Shown: positions 24,944 through 36,213, counted from the first letter of the stretch. The stretch is 64,000 nt of DNA from Nocardia blacklockiae (GCF_015477355.1 NZ_JADLRJ010000001.1:868001-932000); one strand, 5' to 3'. A program made the numbers and translations. Notes: generated by a model not told the origin, from the sequence alone.

Positions 24944-27196
24944 TCAGGAGTGCGGTTGCGGGTCGACGATGCGGTCGAGGGCGTGCAGGTCGGATTCGAG
25001 GGCGTAGAAGGCGCGCAGGGCGATGGCGAACGCGAAAAGCCCTCCGACACACAGTCCTACGATGGTGCCGAGGACGAGCTGCTGCTGGTGCGGGGTGAGG
25101 AACATCAGCCCGGCGGGGACGCCGATCAGCGGAACCGACGCGGCGACACCGAGATACACGCGGCTGCGGCGGACGAGGCGGTGCAGCCGGGTGACGTCGT
25201 CGGCGGTGGTGTGCCCGGCGGCGACGAGGCCGGGGTAGTACCAGCGCAGCATGAAGAAGGTGACGGGGAAGTAGGTGTAGACCACGGCGACCGCGGCGGC
25301 GACGAGGTTGGAGGCGATGAGGTTGACGGTGAGTCCGGCGGGCAGGGTGCCCAGGGTGTGCAGTTTGACCAGGAAGATGCCCATGGCGGTGATCCAGCCG
25401 GCGAAGGTGACCACGGCGATGCGGTCGCCGCAGGCGAGGGTGTCGCTGCGGGCCTTGGCGAGGGTGGGCTGGTCGAATTGTCTGCCGCGGCGCAGGCCGT
25501 CGGGGACCAGCAGCACCAGCCGGCACCAGTACAGCAGGAAGGCGATGGCGAGCGGGTAGGCGATGACGATGAGCAGGTAGCCCAGGCGGGTGATCTGGGT
25601 GGCGGCGTCGGGGCCGAGTTCGTGGCGGATGAGTCCGATGTTGTGTGCCGCCAGATACATGCCGCCGAGGAGCTGGCCGAGCAGGCTGGACAGGGTGACC
25701 ACGGGCATGGGCCGCATCTTGAGGCGGGCGCGCAGGCTGTGTTCGGGTGGGTCGACGAGGTCGCGGGCGGCGCGGTCCTGGCTGAGTTCGAGTTGGTGGG
25801 CGAGTTCGGCGCCGCCGGCGTAGCGGTCGGCGGGGTCGGGGGCCAGGCAGGTGAGCAGGGCGTGGCGCAGGACGGCGGGGCAGTCGGGGGGTAGTGCGTC
25901 GATGGCGGCGGGGGTGGGTGGCCGGCGGCGGCGTTCGATCATGGCGTGCAGCGAGTGTTCGGATTCGCCGTCGCCGTGGTCGTCGTCGAAGGGGATCTTG
26001 CCGGTGAGCAGTTCCCAGAGCACGACGGCGAGGGCGTAGAGGTCGCTGCGGGTGTCGAGGTCGGCGGCGGTGGTGTCGCGCTGGGGGTGGCAGGCCTCGA
26101 GTTGTTCGGGGGACATGTAGGGCAGGGAGCCGCCGAAGTAGGCGACGGGGTTGGCGCCGGGCAGGTGGCGGCTGAAGCTGATGTTGAAGTCGGCGAGTTT
26201 GGGCAGGCCGTCGGCGGTGAGCAGGACGTTGGCGGGTTTGATGTCGCGGTGCAGGACGCCGCGGTGGTTGGCGTAGTCGAGGGCGGCGGCGAGGCGGCTG
26301 CCGAGCCAGGCGACGGTTTCGGGCCAGGTGAGGCGCTGGAGTTCGGCGCGGATGGCGGAGGGTTGGGGTTCGAGGACGCCGCCGGTGGTGGCGGCGGCGT
26401 CGACGGCTTCGAGCAGCAGTCGGCCGGAGCGGCGTTCGGGTGGGGTGCGGCGCAGCAGTCGCAGCACGCCGAGCAGGGTGCCGCCGGGCACGTACTGCAT
26501 GTACATGAGTTTGAGGTGCTGGTCGGTGATCTGGCGCTGGTCGAACACGCGCACGATGTGGTCGTGGTCGAGTTGGGCGAGGGTTTGGGGTTCGGTGCCG
26601 CGGTCGTGGGAGATCTTCACCGCGACCAGGCGGCTGAGGGAGCGCTGGCGGGCGAGGAAGACGCGGGCGAAGGCGCCGTGGCCGAGGGGGAGGAGCAGGT
26701 CGAAGTCGTCGATGGTGCCGCCGGGGTTGATGGTGTCGAGGGCGTCGAGGGCGGTGGGGTCGGCGAGCATGGTGGTGCGCAGGCCGTCGACGTCGAATCC
26801 TTCGGTGATGCGGGCCATTTGGGTGGGGTAGTCGGCTCGGTACTCGGTGAGGTCGAGGTCGTCGTCGCGGCGGCTGCGGGCGCTGATCTCCTCGTAGATG
26901 AGGTCGGGGGGCAGTGGGGCGGCGGCGAGTTCGGGGAAGCGGGCGCGGTAGTCGGCCAGGCGCAGGGCGTCGTCGCTGCGTTGCCAGCGTTCCTGGAGGT
27001 CGACCTTGATGAGTTCGATGAGGGCGGTGCGGCGCAGGGCGGGTTCGGTGGGCAGGTGGGCGGAGAGGTCCGGGGGTGCGCCGGTGGCTTGCCACTGTTC
27101 GGAGAACAGCGCCACCAGGCTGGTCAACGCCGTCTGCGTCGCGGTCGCGCGGTCGGCACCGGGGTGGGGTGCGGTCGCGCCGAGGTCGTCGTCCAT
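24944..27196 (-). CDS. Membrane Ser/Thr protein kinase with planctomycete-like N-terminus and polytopic C-terminus
   Basis: A 750-aa kinase. Residues 1-160 contain two copies of a Y-R-x-x-(F/Y)-P segment (ADYRARFPEL and TEYRADYPTQ), typical of planctomycete kinases. The catalytic domain (about 165-450) has G-H-G-A-F-A-R-V-F, VAVK, HRDIKPANVLL, DFN in place of DFG, and GSLPYMSPEQ. The C-terminal 260 residues hold about six membrane helices instead of the single helix plus extracellular sensor of PknB-type kinases. DFN also occurs in planctomycete kinases and keeps the metal-binding Asp, so activity is likely. ATG at 27196; monocistronic. The substrate and signal are unknown. Confidence 0.88.
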   Translation of the reverse strand: MDDDLGATAPHPGADRATATQTALTSLVALFSEQWQATGAPPDLSAHLPTEPALRRTALIELIKVDLQERWQRSDDALRLADYRARFPELAAAPLPPDLIYEEISARSRRDDDLDLTEYRADYPTQMARITEGFDVDGLRTTMLADPTALDALDTINPGGTIDDFDLLLPLGHGAFARVFLARQRSLSRLVAVKISHDRGTEPQTLAQLDHDHIVRVFDQRQITDQHLKLMYMQYVPGGTLLGVLRLLRRTPPERRSGRLLLEAVDAAATTGGVLEPQPSAIRAELQRLTWPETVAWLGSRLAAALDYANHRGVLHRDIKPANVLLTADGLPKLADFNISFSRHLPGANPVAYFGGSLPYMSPEQLEACHPQRDTTAADLDTRSDLYALAVVLWELLTGKIPFDDDHGDGESEHSLHAMIERRRRPPTPAAIDALPPDCPAVLRHALLTCLAPDPADRYAGGAELAHQLELSQDRAARDLVDPPEHSLRARLKMRPMPVVTLSSLLGQLLGGMYLAAHNIGLIRHELGPDAATQITRLGYLLIVIAYPLAIAFLLYWCRLVLLVPDGLRRGRQFDQPTLAKARSDTLACGDRIAVVTFAGWITAMGIFLVKLHTLGTLPAGLTVNLIASNLVAAAVAVVYTYFPVTFFMLRWYYPGLVAAGHTTADDVTRLHRLVRRSRVYLGVAASVPLIGVPAGLMFLTPHQQQLVLGTIVGLCVGGLFAFAIALRAFYALESDLHALDRIVDPQPHS

Positions 27197-27569
27197 CGTC
27201 GCTCGCTTCGAATTCGGAATGGTCCCGGGCCCGGCCCCGAGACTATTCGATCACTCGTGCCGGTAATCGGCGGTGTGCCGATACCGTTACGCGGTGCCGG
27301 AAGGTCGATGGTCATCATCGGGCGGTTGCGGGCGGTGTGCAAGCCCCTTGTTCTCGGGCACAGCGGGTCGCGGGGCCGGGCATGCGATGGCACGAGCGGG
27401 TGGGGTGGCGCCGGACCCGGGCTGGCGTCAGTGCACGATAGCGAGATATGCTCCGGCCGAGTTCGGTTCTCGCAGAGAGGGGTTTGCCAGGCCGTCCTCA
27501 TCTCCGGCTGTCCGCACGGTACGGTGGCGTGCGGACGAGGTGCGTGCCGGACGGGGAAGGGAGCGCGGG
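27197..27569. other. Intergenic region, 373 bp, no gene seen
   Basis: This stretch separates the divergent kinase and P1-peptidase genes and must hold both promoters. The P1 gene has a strong purine-rich ribosome site at its right end. I see no tRNA, long inverted repeat or convincing short ORF with a ribosome site. Confidence 0.5.
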
Positions 27570-28442
27570 GTGGGTATCGGGATTCCCGGTGTGCGAGTGG
27601 GTCATTGGACCGACCCGGTCGGCCGCACCGGCTGCACGGTCGTCGTCCTGCCCGAGGGCACCGTCGCGTCCTGCGAGGTGCGCGGCGGCGCGCCCGCCTC
27701 GCGGGAACTGGACGCGCTGCACCCGGACAAGTCGGTGGTCGCCGTCGACGCGGTGGTGCTGACCGGCGGCTCGGCGTTCGGCCTGGCCGTCGCGGACGGG
27801 GTGCTGCGCTACCTCGGGGAGCAGGGGCGCGGCGTGCCCACCCCGGCGGGCCCGGTGCCGATCGTGCCGACCCTCGCCCTGTTCGACCTGGCCGCCGGTG
27901 ACGCCGCCGCCCGCCCCACCGCCGACTCCGGATACGCTGCCGCTCGAGCTGTTTCGGGTGAGCAGGTGCTGTCCGGCCGGATCGGCGCGGGCACCGGCGC
28001 CCACACCTCGCAGTGGCGCGGCCCCGAGCAGCGCCGCCCCGGCGGCCTCGCCTACGCCGAGCGGAAATACGGCGACCTGGTGGTCGGCGCCCTGTGCGCG
28101 GTGAACGCCTTCGGCGACATCGACGACGGCACCGGCGAGATCACCCTGGACTCGTTCCCGCTGTTCGACGAGATCTTCGACTTCACCACCGCCCGCACCC
28201 ACACCACCATCGGCGTGGTCCTCACCAACGCCCGCCTGGACAAGACCTCCTGCCACCTCGTCGCGCAAGGCGCCCACGACGGCCTGGCCCGCGCGCTCAC
28301 CCCGCCGCACACCCGTTTCGACGGCGACGGTTTCGTCGCGGCCGCCACCGGCGAGGTCCCCGCCCACGTCGACATCGTCCGCCTGCTCGCCCTGGCCACC
28401 GTCACCGACGCCATCCGCTCGGTCGCCACCGCACCCGAATAG
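27570..28442 (+). CDS. P1 family peptidase (DmpA/ornithine-acetyltransferase-like fold)
   Basis: The 290-aa N-terminal-nucleophile hydrolase belongs to the DmpA-like family: opening G-I-P-G-V-R-V-G-H-W, VVLTGGSAFGLAVADGV, GRIGAGTGAHTSQWRG and the C-terminal A-H-D-G-L-A-R-A-L-x-P-x-H-T-x-x-D-G-D. Members cut themselves in two and act as aminopeptidases or amidases; the mycobacterial relative is Rv1333. The GTG at 27570 follows ACGGGGAAGGGAG. The 3' end meets the convergent flavin oxidase gene with only 4 bp between them. Confidence 0.88.
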   Translation: MGIGIPGVRVGHWTDPVGRTGCTVVVLPEGTVASCEVRGGAPASRELDALHPDKSVVAVDAVVLTGGSAFGLAVADGVLRYLGEQGRGVPTPAGPVPIVPTLALFDLAAGDAAARPTADSGYAAARAVSGEQVLSGRIGAGTGAHTSQWRGPEQRRPGGLAYAERKYGDLVVGALCAVNAFGDIDDGTGEITLDSFPLFDEIFDFTTARTHTTIGVVLTNARLDKTSCHLVAQGAHDGLARALTPPHTRFDGDGFVAAATGEVPAHVDIVRLLALATVTDAIRSVATAPE

Positions 28443-28446
28443 CGGG

Positions 28447-29853
28447 CTAGGGCACGAGCGCCGGGTTCGGCGGGATATTCGCGTTGTGGCGGAACACGTT
28501 TCGTGGATCCCACACCGCCTTGACCGCGGCCAGCCGCTCGTACTTCGCCCCGTAGGAATGCCGGATCCGCTCCGGATCGTTCTCCACCAGGAAATTCACG
28601 TAGCCGGCGTCGTCGCGCGCGTACACCCGCAGCGTGTCCCACAGCGCCCGCACCCACGCGCGCTCGGCGTCGAACACGGCCGGATCGGGACAGGCGGCGG
28701 AGATGTTGATCGCCCAGCCGGGGGACCGCGGCCCCGAGAACGCCGTGTCCTCGTCGGCTGTCTCGCAGTAGGCGCTGTCGAGCGGGAAGAGCGGCACCAG
28801 GGTGAGCGGGGAGTTCTTGCGCGGCACCGCGGCCACGATCGCCTCGAGCACCGCTTCACTCAATTCCTCGACGTAGAGCGACTTCTCGTAGGACCGCAGC
28901 CCCCACGGGGCCGCCGCGTCGAACATCTGCTGCAACGCCAGATAGGGGATCGGCGTCACCAGCTCCCACGCCGGTTTCGGCGCACGCGCCCGCAACGGTG
29001 CCGTGGCCGCGGCCAGCCGCGCGGGATCCGCCCAGCCCACGACGCCCACCGCGCACCCCGGCCGACCCTGGAAGTGCTCCGGCACGAACGGTTCCGGCGG
29101 CGCCGACAACCCGAACATCGCGACCCCGTAGGAGGGCGGCAGATCGGGCAGCGCGTCGCGTGCGGCCGCCAGTCCGGCCGCGGCGTCCTCCGGCGTCCAG
29201 AACAACAGCGTCAGCTGCACCATCGGCGGCACCTGGTGCAGGCGGAAGCCGAATTCGGTCACGATGCCGAAATTGCCGCCGCCCCCGCGCAACGCCCAGT
29301 GCAGGTCCGGATTCTCCTCCTCGGAGGCGGTGACGATCTCCCCGGCGGCGGTCACCACCTGCGCGGACACCAGATTGTCGCAGGTCAGTCCCGCCCGGCG
29401 GGTCAGCCAGCCCAGCCCGCCGCCGAGCGTCAGCCCGCCCACTCCGGTATCGCTGATGAACCCGCCCGTCACCGCCAGCCCGTGCACCTGCGTGGCCGCG
29501 TCCAACTGCGCCCAGGTGGCGCCGCCGCCGCACCGCGCCCGCCGCGAATCCGGATCCACTACAACCGAATTGAGCATCGACAGGTCGATCATCACGGCCC
29601 CGTCGGCCACGGCGTGGCCGGCGTAGTTGTGGCCGCCGCCGCGGACGGTGAAATCCGCGCCGGCGTCGGTGAGCCGCCGCACGCAGGTCGCGACGTCGCG
29701 TGCCGAGGTCGGCCGCACCACCATCGACGGCATCCGGTGGATGTCGCCGTTCCATACGCGGCGGGCCTCGTCGAAACCGGGATCGCCCGGGACGAGGACC
29801 GTCCCGTCGATCTCGGCGCGCACGCGGCCGGGCTCGAATCCGAGAGCGGTCAT
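28447..29853 (-). CDS. FAD-linked oxidoreductase, BBE type
   Basis: A 468-aa flavoprotein of the PCMH/berberine-bridge family. The FAD domain shows V-R-G-G-G-H-N-Y-A-G-H, where the first His is the usual 8-alpha-histidyl FAD link, then GGGLGWLTRRAGLTCDNLVS (Cys of the possible second FAD bond) and GGGGNFGIVTEF. The C-terminal BBE motif is Y-V-N-F-L-x-E-N-D near residue 410, ending in V-W-D-P-R-N-V-F-R-H-N-A-N-I. These enzymes oxidise alcohols, sugars or alkaloid-like substrates using O2. There is no signal peptide. The ATG at 29853 has GAGGAGG ten bases upstream. Confidence 0.92.
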   Translation of the reverse strand: MTALGFEPGRVRAEIDGTVLVPGDPGFDEARRVWNGDIHRMPSMVVRPTSARDVATCVRRLTDAGADFTVRGGGHNYAGHAVADGAVMIDLSMLNSVVVDPDSRRARCGGGATWAQLDAATQVHGLAVTGGFISDTGVGGLTLGGGLGWLTRRAGLTCDNLVSAQVVTAAGEIVTASEEENPDLHWALRGGGGNFGIVTEFGFRLHQVPPMVQLTLLFWTPEDAAAGLAAARDALPDLPPSYGVAMFGLSAPPEPFVPEHFQGRPGCAVGVVGWADPARLAAATAPLRARAPKPAWELVTPIPYLALQQMFDAAAPWGLRSYEKSLYVEELSEAVLEAIVAAVPRKNSPLTLVPLFPLDSAYCETADEDTAFSGPRSPGWAINISAACPDPAVFDAERAWVRALWDTLRVYARDDAGYVNFLVENDPERIRHSYGAKYERLAAVKAVWDPRNVFRHNANIPPNPALVP

Positions 29854-29982
29854 GACGGATGCCTCCTCACGATCGGCCGAGCACGCGATCCACGATAGGA
29901 ATCGGCTACCACTCGATGTCAGGGCCGAAAGTCCCCGGCGCACCCGCGCGTAGACGGCGCGACACCCCCGTCCCGCCGCAAG

Positions 29983-30016
29983 ACTGCGCGCCCCGCGAGT
30001 TCGCGGGGCGCACAGT
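29983..30016 (-). terminator. katG terminator stem-loop
   Basis: GCGCCCCGCGA (29988-29998) pairs with TCGCGGGGCGC (30001-30011). After one mismatch the stem extends with ACTG/CAGT, giving a 15-bp stem just beyond the katG stop. Confidence 0.8.
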
Positions 30017-30027
30017 GGCGAGGGGGA

Positions 30028-32323
<2,296 letters not shown>

Positions 32324-32379
32324 AGGGAGGGGTTTGGGAAATTACGTTCTCTTCACCAAGAACCACGCAGGCCCGCTCG

Positions 32380-32398
32380 ACATTACTTGACATAATGT
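32380..32398. promoter_or_regulatory. 19-bp AT-rich inverted repeat ACATTA-N7-TAATGT, Fur-box-like
   Basis: The 19-bp length, AT-rich arms and position 121-139 bp before katG resemble sites for Fur-family regulators (FurA/CatR/PerR) that control katG genes in actinobacteria. The assignment is by resemblance only. Confidence 0.45.
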
Positions 32399-32670
32399 TG
32401 ATTATCGGCGCAACAACGGGGGTCGTGGGGCGAGGTTGATGCGCTGTGTGGCAACAGTTTTCGCTTGCTCGCCCCGGGCCGGCCTCCATCCTCGCCCGAA
32501 CCGGCGATCTTGTCCTGTCGACTGCGCCGTACGCGGTTCAGGTCCTGGATGCTCTCGACCCTGATCAAGATCTTTTCGGCGATATCGCGCTTCGGCGGGA
32601 ATTCTTCCGATCGCCCCTTTCGGGTTCTCGGCCCTGTTCCCCGCCGGGTTCGGCTTACCCACTATCAATT

Positions 32671-32683
32671 CGTCACTGTGACG
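32671..32683. promoter_or_regulatory. Palindrome CGTCAC-T-GTGACG upstream of the L,D-transpeptidase gene
   Basis: A perfect 13-bp palindrome whose core GTCACTGTGAC recurs at 35257-35267, upstream of the nearby Ser/Thr kinase. It is 218 bp before the transpeptidase start. Confidence 0.45.
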
Positions 32684-32900
32684 TAATAAGGGTTGAATAA
32701 CGTCGCCGATATCGCGTCGGCAAGCTCTGAGCTGGCGTAGGAAAAATACCGCGCGGGTCAAGATATCGGGTGGGTATCAATTGTGATCGAGGGTCGACAG
32801 TAGCGCATTAGGATTGCCCATACCGGTTTGTCCGTGATGCTCGAGAGAAGGTCCTGCCACCTGCCGGCGGCGGGTAATGGCTAGAGAGGTCGGTGACTCG

Positions 32901-33422
32901 ATGAGCGGCAAGCGTTATCTCGGTTGGACGGCACGGTCGGCACTGTGCGTGGGTATCGGCGCGGCATCGGCCGGACTGATGCTCGCGGGCCCCGCGCAGG
33001 CCGATCCGCTGTGGCCCGGCGGCCCCGACATTCCCGGCGTCGCGCCGGTGATTCCGCCCGCGCCGGTCGTCGCGCCGTGCACCCAGCAGGGCGCCAAGGT
33101 CTGCATGCGGCTGTCCACCAACGAGGCCTGGCTGCTCGACGGCGACGGCAAGGTCGTCTTCGGCCCCACCCCCATCTCCCACGGCCGCCCCGGCTACGAG
33201 ACTCCCCCCGGCGTATTCCGCGCCGCATTCAAGAAGATTTACCACTGGAGCACCATGCACAACGCCGAAATGCGTTTCGCGGTGTTCTTCAACGGCGACA
33301 TCGCCACCCACATCGGCCCCATCGAAGAACAATCCCACGGCTGCATCCGCATGACCCCCGACGGCGCCGAAGCCCTCTACAACCACGTCAATCCCGGCGA
33401 CATCTTCGAACTCGTGGTGTGA
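32901..33422 (+). CDS. Minimal secreted L,D-transpeptidase (YkuD domain)
   Basis: The 173-aa precursor has an N-terminal signal peptide (basic start, hydrophobic core, A-Q-A-D cleavage region near residue 35), a short Pro-rich linker and a YkuD catalytic domain. The active-site motif SHGCIRM near residue 150 carries the nucleophile Cys and is preceded by ATHIGPIEEQ. These enzymes form 3-3 cross-links in peptidoglycan. Mycobacterial Ldt enzymes are usually 250-450 aa with immunoglobulin-like domains, so this is a bare catalytic domain. The ATG at 32901 fits the signal peptide; a GAGAGG lies upstream. It is convergent with the Ser/Thr kinase gene. Confidence 0.88.
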   Translation: MSGKRYLGWTARSALCVGIGAASAGLMLAGPAQADPLWPGGPDIPGVAPVIPPAPVVAPCTQQGAKVCMRLSTNEAWLLDGDGKVVFGPTPISHGRPGYETPPGVFRAAFKKIYHWSTMHNAEMRFAVFFNGDIATHIGPIEEQSHGCIRMTPDGAEALYNHVNPGDIFELVV

Positions 33423-33441
33423 AAGGGATTGCGCGGCGGTG

Positions 33442-35118
33442 TCACCCCTTGCGCAGCGTCCCCACGATATTGCCGACGATGCCCTGCATGCGGTAATTGA
33501 GGTTGCCGTCGGGCAGCAGGCTCAGGGTCGACGACTGCCCGTCGTCCTGGCAGCCGAGCGGTGAGGTGTCGCCGCCGGTGAGGCGCGCTCGCAAGGTGAT
33601 CTCGGCTGCGGAGGCGGCCGTCAGGGTCTCCGCGCGTTCGCATGTGTGGCCGGAGTTGCGGCTCGTGTTGCTGGCCGTGCCGACTTCGTCGCCGACGCTG
33701 CCCGCTTTGAGGTCTACGACGATGTTGTAGGCGACGAGCCCGTCGGTGGCCGTCCCCTTCCAGGTACCGATGTAGTCGCTCGGCAGGGCCGTGGAAGAGG
33801 TTGTGGCGGAGGTGGTTTCGGTGGTGTCCGGGGTGTAGGAGTCGGTGGCGGAGTCCGGGAACCCGGTGTCGGCGACCGGCGGGGACGGGGCGGCTTCAGT
33901 GTTGTGGTGGTAGGCGAGGTAAGCGCTGAGAGCCCCGGCGGCGAGGATGACCACGGCGGCGACGGCGAGCAGAGCCGTACGGGGACGGTGTGAGGGCGGC
34001 GTGGGCGGCGGGAGGTCGCGGCGCAGTGTGGGGTCCGCGTAGGGCGTGCCCTGGGGCGGCACCGGGCGGGGGCCGGACGAGGATCCGTAGACCTCATGGC
34101 CGTAGGGGCCGCTCTGGTGGTGCGTCGGCGGTGCGGGCGGTCCCGGCCGTCGGTGCTGTGGCCCGGACTGCTGCGGGTAGCCGCCGGGGTCGGCGGGCCG
34201 GGTCTGCGGGGCGTCGAGGGCCGGGGTGATGATTTCGAGGTCGAGCAGGGCGATGGCGCGGCGGCTGATGTCCTCGAGAATGGGGGCCGGGAGCCAGCCG
34301 CGGGTGTCGGGGGTGCCGAGCGGGGCGAGGCGGGCGGCGAGATCGGCGGGGGTGGGCCGGGATTCGGGTTCCTTCTCGAGGCAGGCCGCGATCAAGGGGC
34401 GCAGGGTGGCGGGAACGCCGTCGAGGCGGGGTTCGCCCTGGACCACCCGCCACAGCATGGAGACCGAGTCGCCGGTGCCGAACGGGCCGGTGCCGGTGGC
34501 GGCGTAGACGAGCAGGCCGCCGAGGGCGAACATGTCCCCCGCGGGCCCGACGGGGGTGGTGCCGGTGATCTGTTCGGGGCACATGTAGCCCGGCGAGCCG
34601 ATGATCTTGCCGGTGGTGGTGAGGGCGGTGTCGTCGGCGGCGCGGGCGATGCCGAAGTCGATGACGCGCGGACCGTCCACGGCCAGTAGCACATTCGACG
34701 GTTTCAGGTCGCGGTGTACCAGGCCGGTGGCGTGGACGTCGGTCAGGGCGCGGGCCAGGCCGATCGCGAGGGTGATCAGGGACGGTTCGGGCAGCGGCCC
34801 GTATTCCTCGACGGCGTCGCTGAGTGCGAGTCCCGAGACGAATCCGGTGGCCAGCCACGGGCGGTGGGCGTCGACGTCGGCGTCGAGCACGGGCACGGTG
34901 TAGGGTCCGGCGACGCGGCGGGCGGCGGCGACCTCGCGGCGGAAGCGGGTGCGGAATTCGGTGTCGTCGGACAGGTCCGGGCGTACGACCTTGACCGCGA
35001 CGGTGCGGCCGCCGGTGTTGCGGCCGAGGTAGACCCGGCCCATGCCGCCGGACCCGAGGACGCCGAGCAGCCGGTACTGCCCGATGGTGGTCGGATCATC
35101 GGGTCCCAGTGGGCGCAT
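33442..35118 (-). CDS. Ser/Thr protein kinase with single membrane helix and extracellular domain
   Basis: A 558-aa Pkn-type kinase. The catalytic domain (about 10-270) has G-S-G-G-M-G-R-V-Y, VAVKVV, HRDLKPSNVLL, DFGIARA and GSPGYMCPEQ, all canonical. A Pro/Gln-rich juxtamembrane segment (about 300-385) leads to one membrane helix near 390-412. The outer part of about 145 aa starts with a Ser/Thr-rich linker and ends in a compact domain with two Cys (GHTCERA and PLGCQDD) that could form a disulfide; it is not a PASTA domain. The role is transmembrane signalling, with unknown ligand. Start ATG at 35118 with GAAGGA upstream. A GTCACAGTGAC palindrome lies 140 bp upstream. Confidence 0.9.
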   Translation of the reverse strand: MRPLGPDDPTTIGQYRLLGVLGSGGMGRVYLGRNTGGRTVAVKVVRPDLSDDTEFRTRFRREVAAARRVAGPYTVPVLDADVDAHRPWLATGFVSGLALSDAVEEYGPLPEPSLITLAIGLARALTDVHATGLVHRDLKPSNVLLAVDGPRVIDFGIARAADDTALTTTGKIIGSPGYMCPEQITGTTPVGPAGDMFALGGLLVYAATGTGPFGTGDSVSMLWRVVQGEPRLDGVPATLRPLIAACLEKEPESRPTPADLAARLAPLGTPDTRGWLPAPILEDISRRAIALLDLEIITPALDAPQTRPADPGGYPQQSGPQHRRPGPPAPPTHHQSGPYGHEVYGSSSGPRPVPPQGTPYADPTLRRDLPPPTPPSHRPRTALLAVAAVVILAAGALSAYLAYHHNTEAAPSPPVADTGFPDSATDSYTPDTTETTSATTSSTALPSDYIGTWKGTATDGLVAYNIVVDLKAGSVGDEVGTASNTSRNSGHTCERAETLTAASAAEITLRARLTGGDTSPLGCQDDGQSSTLSLLPDGNLNYRMQGIVGNIVGTLRKG

Positions 35119-35256
35119 CTGTGCAGTGTCCTTCGCCGGTCTCGCGTGCCGGTGGAGTGGCCGGCGTGCCCCTGATCCCACACGAGCCCCCCGCTGTCGC
35201 GCAACTCCGGAGGTCCCGCCACTCCCCCGGCTTCCGCCAGCACATCCCCGTAAATC

Positions 35257-35267
35257 GTCACAGTGAC
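35257..35267. promoter_or_regulatory. Palindrome GTCACAGTGAC upstream of the kinase gene
   Basis: It has the same core as the palindrome at 32671-32683 (reverse complement identical). It lies between the kinase start and the end of the TAXI gene, 139 bp from the kinase ATG. Confidence 0.45.
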
Positions 35268-35298
35268 ATATTCGAAACGGGTTGGGCCCCGCCCGCTT

Positions 35299-36213
35299 TC
35301 ACCCGTGATGCCGTCGATACACCGGAATCACGCCCGGGTGCAGCGGCACCCCGTCCGTCCCGATCAGCGACCGCACATCCAGGAACTGCGTACCGGCGGC
35401 CTCGGCGGGCACCAGGCGTTCCGGTCGCGCGATGAGCAGTTCGGTGAGTGCCGCGGCCGCGTCCTCGGGCAGTGCCGCGGTGCCGACCAGCAGGTTGGCG
35501 ACACCGATGGTCCGCACGGCCGCCGCCCCGGGATAGGCGTCGGCGGGAACGACGACACGATCGTAGAGATAGCCGAACCGGTCACGCATGGGCTGCGCGA
35601 GATCACCCAGATCCACCAGGCGCAGTGCCCGCGGCACATCGAAGGCGGGTGTGGGCACTCCGCCGGCCCACAGCAGCGCGTCGATGACCCCGTCCCGCAG
35701 CGCGGTGACCGCGTCGCGCAGCGCGAGGTGGGTGATCTCCACGTCGCGGCCGGGGTCCAGACCGGCGGCGCGCAGCAGTCTTTCGCCGGTGAAGGTCGCC
35801 CCCGATCCGGCGGCTCCCAGACTGATCCGGGTGCCGCGCAGTGCGGCCGCGGTCCGTATCGGGCTGTCGGCGCGGACGACCAGTTGCAGGTAGTTCTCGT
35901 AGACGCGGCCCACCGCGAGCAGATGGCCGAGGCCGGGATCGGCTTCGATGGAGTCGGCCAGGGCCAGGGCGGCGTCGACTTCCCCGCGGTCGAGCATGGC
36001 GAGGTTGGCGAACGACCCGGTGGTGGTGACCGGTTCGACGCGCAGGGTGCCCGCCTCGGCGGCGGCCTGGGCGAGCAGCACGGCGAATGCGTGATAGAAG
36101 CCGCCGACCTCCCCGGCGGCCAGGCGCACGGTCGGCGGACCGTCGCCGCCGCACCCGGTGAGCCCGGCGGCGGCCAACGCCGTTGCGGCGCAGAGGAATC
36201 CGCGGCGGTTCAC
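35299..36213 (-). CDS. TAXI-family TRAP-type solute-binding lipoprotein
   Basis: The 304-aa precursor has a lipoprotein signal ending in LTGC (Cys near residue 20) and a TAXI-family ligand-binding fold: L-A-A-G-E-V-G-G-F-Y-H-A-F-A, the family's G-x-x-G-G-x-Y pattern, then SLGAAGSGATFTGERLL and a V-P-A-D-A-Y-P-G motif. In TRAP transporters such proteins deliver carboxylates to membrane subunits, but no DctQ/DctM genes are nearby. Instead the gene overlaps a histidine kinase gene by 4 bp (GTGA), with a response regulator before it. I infer a sensory role: ligand capture outside, signalling through the kinase. Confidence 0.88.
   Translation of the reverse strand: MNRRGFLCAATALAAAGLTGCGGDGPPTVRLAAGEVGGFYHAFAVLLAQAAAEAGTLRVEPVTTTGSFANLAMLDRGEVDAALALADSIEADPGLGHLLAVGRVYENYLQLVVRADSPIRTAAALRGTRISLGAAGSGATFTGERLLRAAGLDPGRDVEITHLALRDAVTALRDGVIDALLWAGGVPTPAFDVPRALRLVDLGDLAQPMRDRFGYLYDRVVVPADAYPGAAAVRTIGVANLLVGTAALPEDAAAALTELLIARPERLVPAEAAGTQFLDVRSLIGTDGVPLHPGVIPVYRRHHG

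Noticed and set aside
32402-32761. Open frames on both strands in the katG-transpeptidase interval
   Set aside because: No ribosome site, no codon-position bias and no recognisable protein content.
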